Source: Agrococcus beijingensis
Lineage (GTDB): Bacteria > Actinomycetota > Actinomycetes > Actinomycetales > Microbacteriaceae
Direction of reading: 5' to 3'
DNA length: 10,740 nucleotides
Assembly (NCBI RefSeq): GCF_030758955.1
Contig: NZ_CP132360.1
Coordinates: 2,867,612 to 2,878,351, forward strand
Shown here: positions 9,357-10,740 of the stretch, piece after piece
Position numbering within the stretch: the first letter of the stretch is position 1
How the letters are laid out: each line of letters starts with the position of its first letter
Notes under the pieces: generated by a model
Databases searched by the model: none
Seen by the model: the letters and a program-made list of their open reading frames with translations, nothing else
Told to the model about the DNA's origin: nothing
Made by a program: the position numbers and the translations under genes

Positions 9357-9855
9357 GCTGTCCCGTGAGCGCGCGAGGTCTCCAAGAACCCTCTTCACAT
9401 TGGCCCGACGGGCCGTTTCGGCGGCATGGCTGCAGGGACGTCACTGCCCGTCACGGCAGCGGAACCGGGGGTCGCCGCACCGCCCATGGCAAATCCATGA
9501 CGACAGCTGTGCCCCTTCAGTCGCCCGTCTCGCTCCTCGCGGACCTCCACTTGCTCCTCACCTCCGCTCAGCTCGCCGCAACCCTCCAGCCTGACCAGCG
9601 CGGATGGCTCGGTCACACGGGGTGACGCCGCGGCATCGACGCTGGCGCGCTCCGGCGTGGTCAGGACTTCGGGCCACTACCTGCAGAAGGAGACGGTCGT
9701 GTCCGCGCGCGGCGACGACGAGCTGGGGGACTTCGCGCGGCAGCTGTAGGCGGCGGCGGCTCTACTCGGTGACGTCGGAGCCGCCCTCTCCCTTGGCACG
9801 CCGCAACTCCTCCCACTCCGCCGCGAACTCGACCATGAACTCGTCTTAGCCAGGC
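9357..9855. other. GC-rich stretch with small gene fragments
   Basis: No complete gene is evident. Three short pieces look protein-like: plus-strand 9497-9625 (MTTAVPLQSPVSLLADLHLL..., 42 aa), plus-strand 9621-9749 (listed separately; it overlaps the end of the first in another frame, so the two could be one frameshifted gene), and minus-strand 9762-9836 (MVEFAAEWEELRRAKGEGGS..., 24 aa, resembling an acidic C-terminal tail). The last lies just beyond the stop of the 9856-10173 gene. Other frames are Arg/Ser-rich shadows. Confidence 0.35.
9621..9749 (+). pseudogene. unrecognised C-terminal protein fragment
   Basis: This 42-codon frame ends in TAG (9747-9749) and includes DAAASTLARSGVVRTSGHYL, then QKETVVSARGDDELGDFARQL. 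Its residue composition is balanced, unlike the alternative frames. No start codon or ribosome site is clear, and the frame stays open upstream. I do not recognise a family. It may be the tail of a gene truncated on its left, possibly joined by a frameshift to 9497-9625. Confidence 0.3.
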
Positions 9856-10173
9856 TCACCCGGCCGAATCCAGCCTGTGCCGCAACGGGAGCATTCTTGG
9901 CCCCTGCGTGTGGCCGGCCGGCCTCGAGCACCGGTGCGATATGCCTTCCTCCGGGTAGCACTCCGGGCCGCCGGTCTGGTCGGTGTCTCCGCCCCGCTCG
10001 CGGACAGGCTCGCCTCGCTGTTCATCGACCAGCTCTTGGCTCTCGGCCTGCGCGCGCAGCTCCGCTTCGGCTTGCGCGTCGCTCAGCACGGGGATGCCAG
10101 CGTCGTCGAGCTGGGGTTCACCCTGGACGGAGGCGTCGGCACTCGGGGTCGGCGCCGCATCGGAGCCGCTCAT
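9856..10173 (-). CDS. small hydrophilic hypothetical protein (105 aa)
   Basis: The frame from ATG 10171-10173 begins MSGSDAAPTPSADASVQGEP, continues with an acidic Gln/Glu/Ala-rich helix-like stretch (LSDAQAEAELRAQAESQELV), and ends with a short Cys/His-containing part (ECYPEEGISHRCSRPAGH). Third codon positions are mostly G or C, as expected for a real gene in this genome. It has no signal peptide or membrane segment and I do not recognise a family. The Cys/His tail could bind a metal, but that is a guess. No ribosome site is seen, and its start sits at the same place where the opposite-strand permease homology begins, so it may be truncated or fused at 10173. Confidence 0.4.
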   Translation of the reverse strand: MSGSDAAPTPSADASVQGEPQLDDAGIPVLSDAQAEAELRAQAESQELVDEQRGEPVRERGGDTDQTGGPECYPEEGISHRCSRPAGHTQGPRMLPLRHRLDSAG

Positions 10174-10740
10174 CGTTGTGCCCGTCGAACCGGAGCTCGC
10201 GCCGGTGCTCGACGGCGGCGCCACGAGCGCCCAGGTGGTGCGCGGCGAAGATCTCGCGATCCTGGTCGCGATCGCCGACGACGCCGCGCACGTCGCGGGC
10301 GTCACCGACGCCGTGCGGGGCGTCATCGACGTCACCGACCCGCAGCTGGCGACCATCGAGACCAGCCAGCAGCTCGCGCAGCTGCGGCAGCTCATCGACG
10401 CGCAGCTCGGCGGCGCCGGCCAGGCGCTCGTGCTCGCTATCTTCGGCCTCACCGCCGTACTGGTGGCGGCGATCCTCTACGCGCTCGTCATGATGCGCCG
10501 CAAGGACTTCGGCCGCCGCCGCGCCCTCGGCGCCAGCCAGGGCCTCATCGTCGGGCTCGTGCTCGCGCAGGTCGCCGCCCTCGGATGCGTCGGGGCACTG
10601 CTGGGCGGCGCCGTCTCGTTCACCGCGATGGCCGTCGGCGGCGACCCGCAACCACCGCCCAGCTACTACGCGGCCATCATGATCCTCGCCGCCGTCACCG
10701 CGACGGTCGCGGCGCTCGTGCCCGCCGCCGCCGCCGCGAG
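10166..10740 (+). CDS. FtsX-like ABC-transporter permease, 5'-truncated and running off the window
   Basis: The plus-strand frame is open to the window end (187 codons counted from GTG 10178-10180). It starts in an extracytoplasmic-type stretch (VVPVEPELAPVLDGG...), followed by ALVLAIFGLTAVLVAAILYA (membrane segment, about residues 83-102), the cytoplasmic loop MMRRKDFGRRRALGAS (105-120), a second segment GLIVGLVLAQVAALGCVGAL (122-141) and a third, YYAAIMILAAVTATVAALVP (163-182). The RRRxxGxRRALGAS-type loop between helices is the signature of FtsX/MacB-type permeases, the membrane half of ABC exporters for lipids, peptides or drugs. The N-terminal membrane helix and most of the extracellular domain are missing upstream, where composition favours a gene on the other strand. 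It is therefore probably a truncated gene; its substrate is unknown. Confidence 0.72.

Noticed and set aside
9897..10493. Plus-strand frame of 198 codons at the right end
   Set aside because: It is Arg/Ala/Ser-rich and overlaps the FtsX-like frame, which has clear membrane segments and the RRRALGAS loop.

Overview
The window looks like chromosomal or integrated-element DNA from a high-GC actinobacterium, most likely Microbacteriaceae. The 16S 3' end, the spacer motif near 2370-2396 and the actinobacteria-type insertion in domain III of the 23S all point there. This was judged by reading, not by a database search.

Layout from left to right. (1) Positions 1-1077 hold one end of an ISL3-family insertion sequence. 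It has a recognisable terminal inverted repeat ending at 1077 and a minus-strand transposase broken by a frameshift. (2) Positions 1078-1860 are GC-rich with no convincing gene. (3) Positions 1861-5885 hold a ribosomal RNA segment: the last ~193 nt of 16S rRNA, the 16S-23S spacer without tRNA, a complete 23S, a complete 5S and a strong rho-independent terminator. The segment is bracketed by a perfect 41-bp inverted repeat. The right copy is the rrn terminator, and the left copy is the same terminator in reverse, fused directly to the truncated 16S. (4) Positions 5888-8707 are a resistance-gene cluster. It holds a 5'-truncated chloramphenicol phosphotransferase fragment that begins where the terminator ends, a streptothricin-acetyltransferase-like GNAT, an intact APH(3'')-type streptomycin kinase, and an APH(3')-type kanamycin/neomycin kinase with a large internal deletion. 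(5) Two divergent relics of the N-terminus of a MobF/TraA-type conjugative relaxase lie on the plus strand at 8004-8140 and 8889-9026. Each follows the 5' end of an aph gene. (6) After a hairpin terminator at 9319-9356 comes a decayed stretch with small fragments, a possible small minus-strand gene (9856-10173), and the C-terminal half of an FtsX-like ABC-transporter permease that runs off the window.

The overall picture is an accessory region built from broken pieces of plasmid or ICE and resistance cargo joined to an rRNA operon tail. Only two protein genes look intact end to end and recognisable: the GNAT and APH(3''). All four resistance families act against ribosome-targeting drugs. The abrupt joins at 1901/1902, 5885/5888, ~8445 and ~10175 may be real rearrangements or, for the rRNA joins, assembly or amplification chimeras. 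Read-level evidence is needed to tell which.
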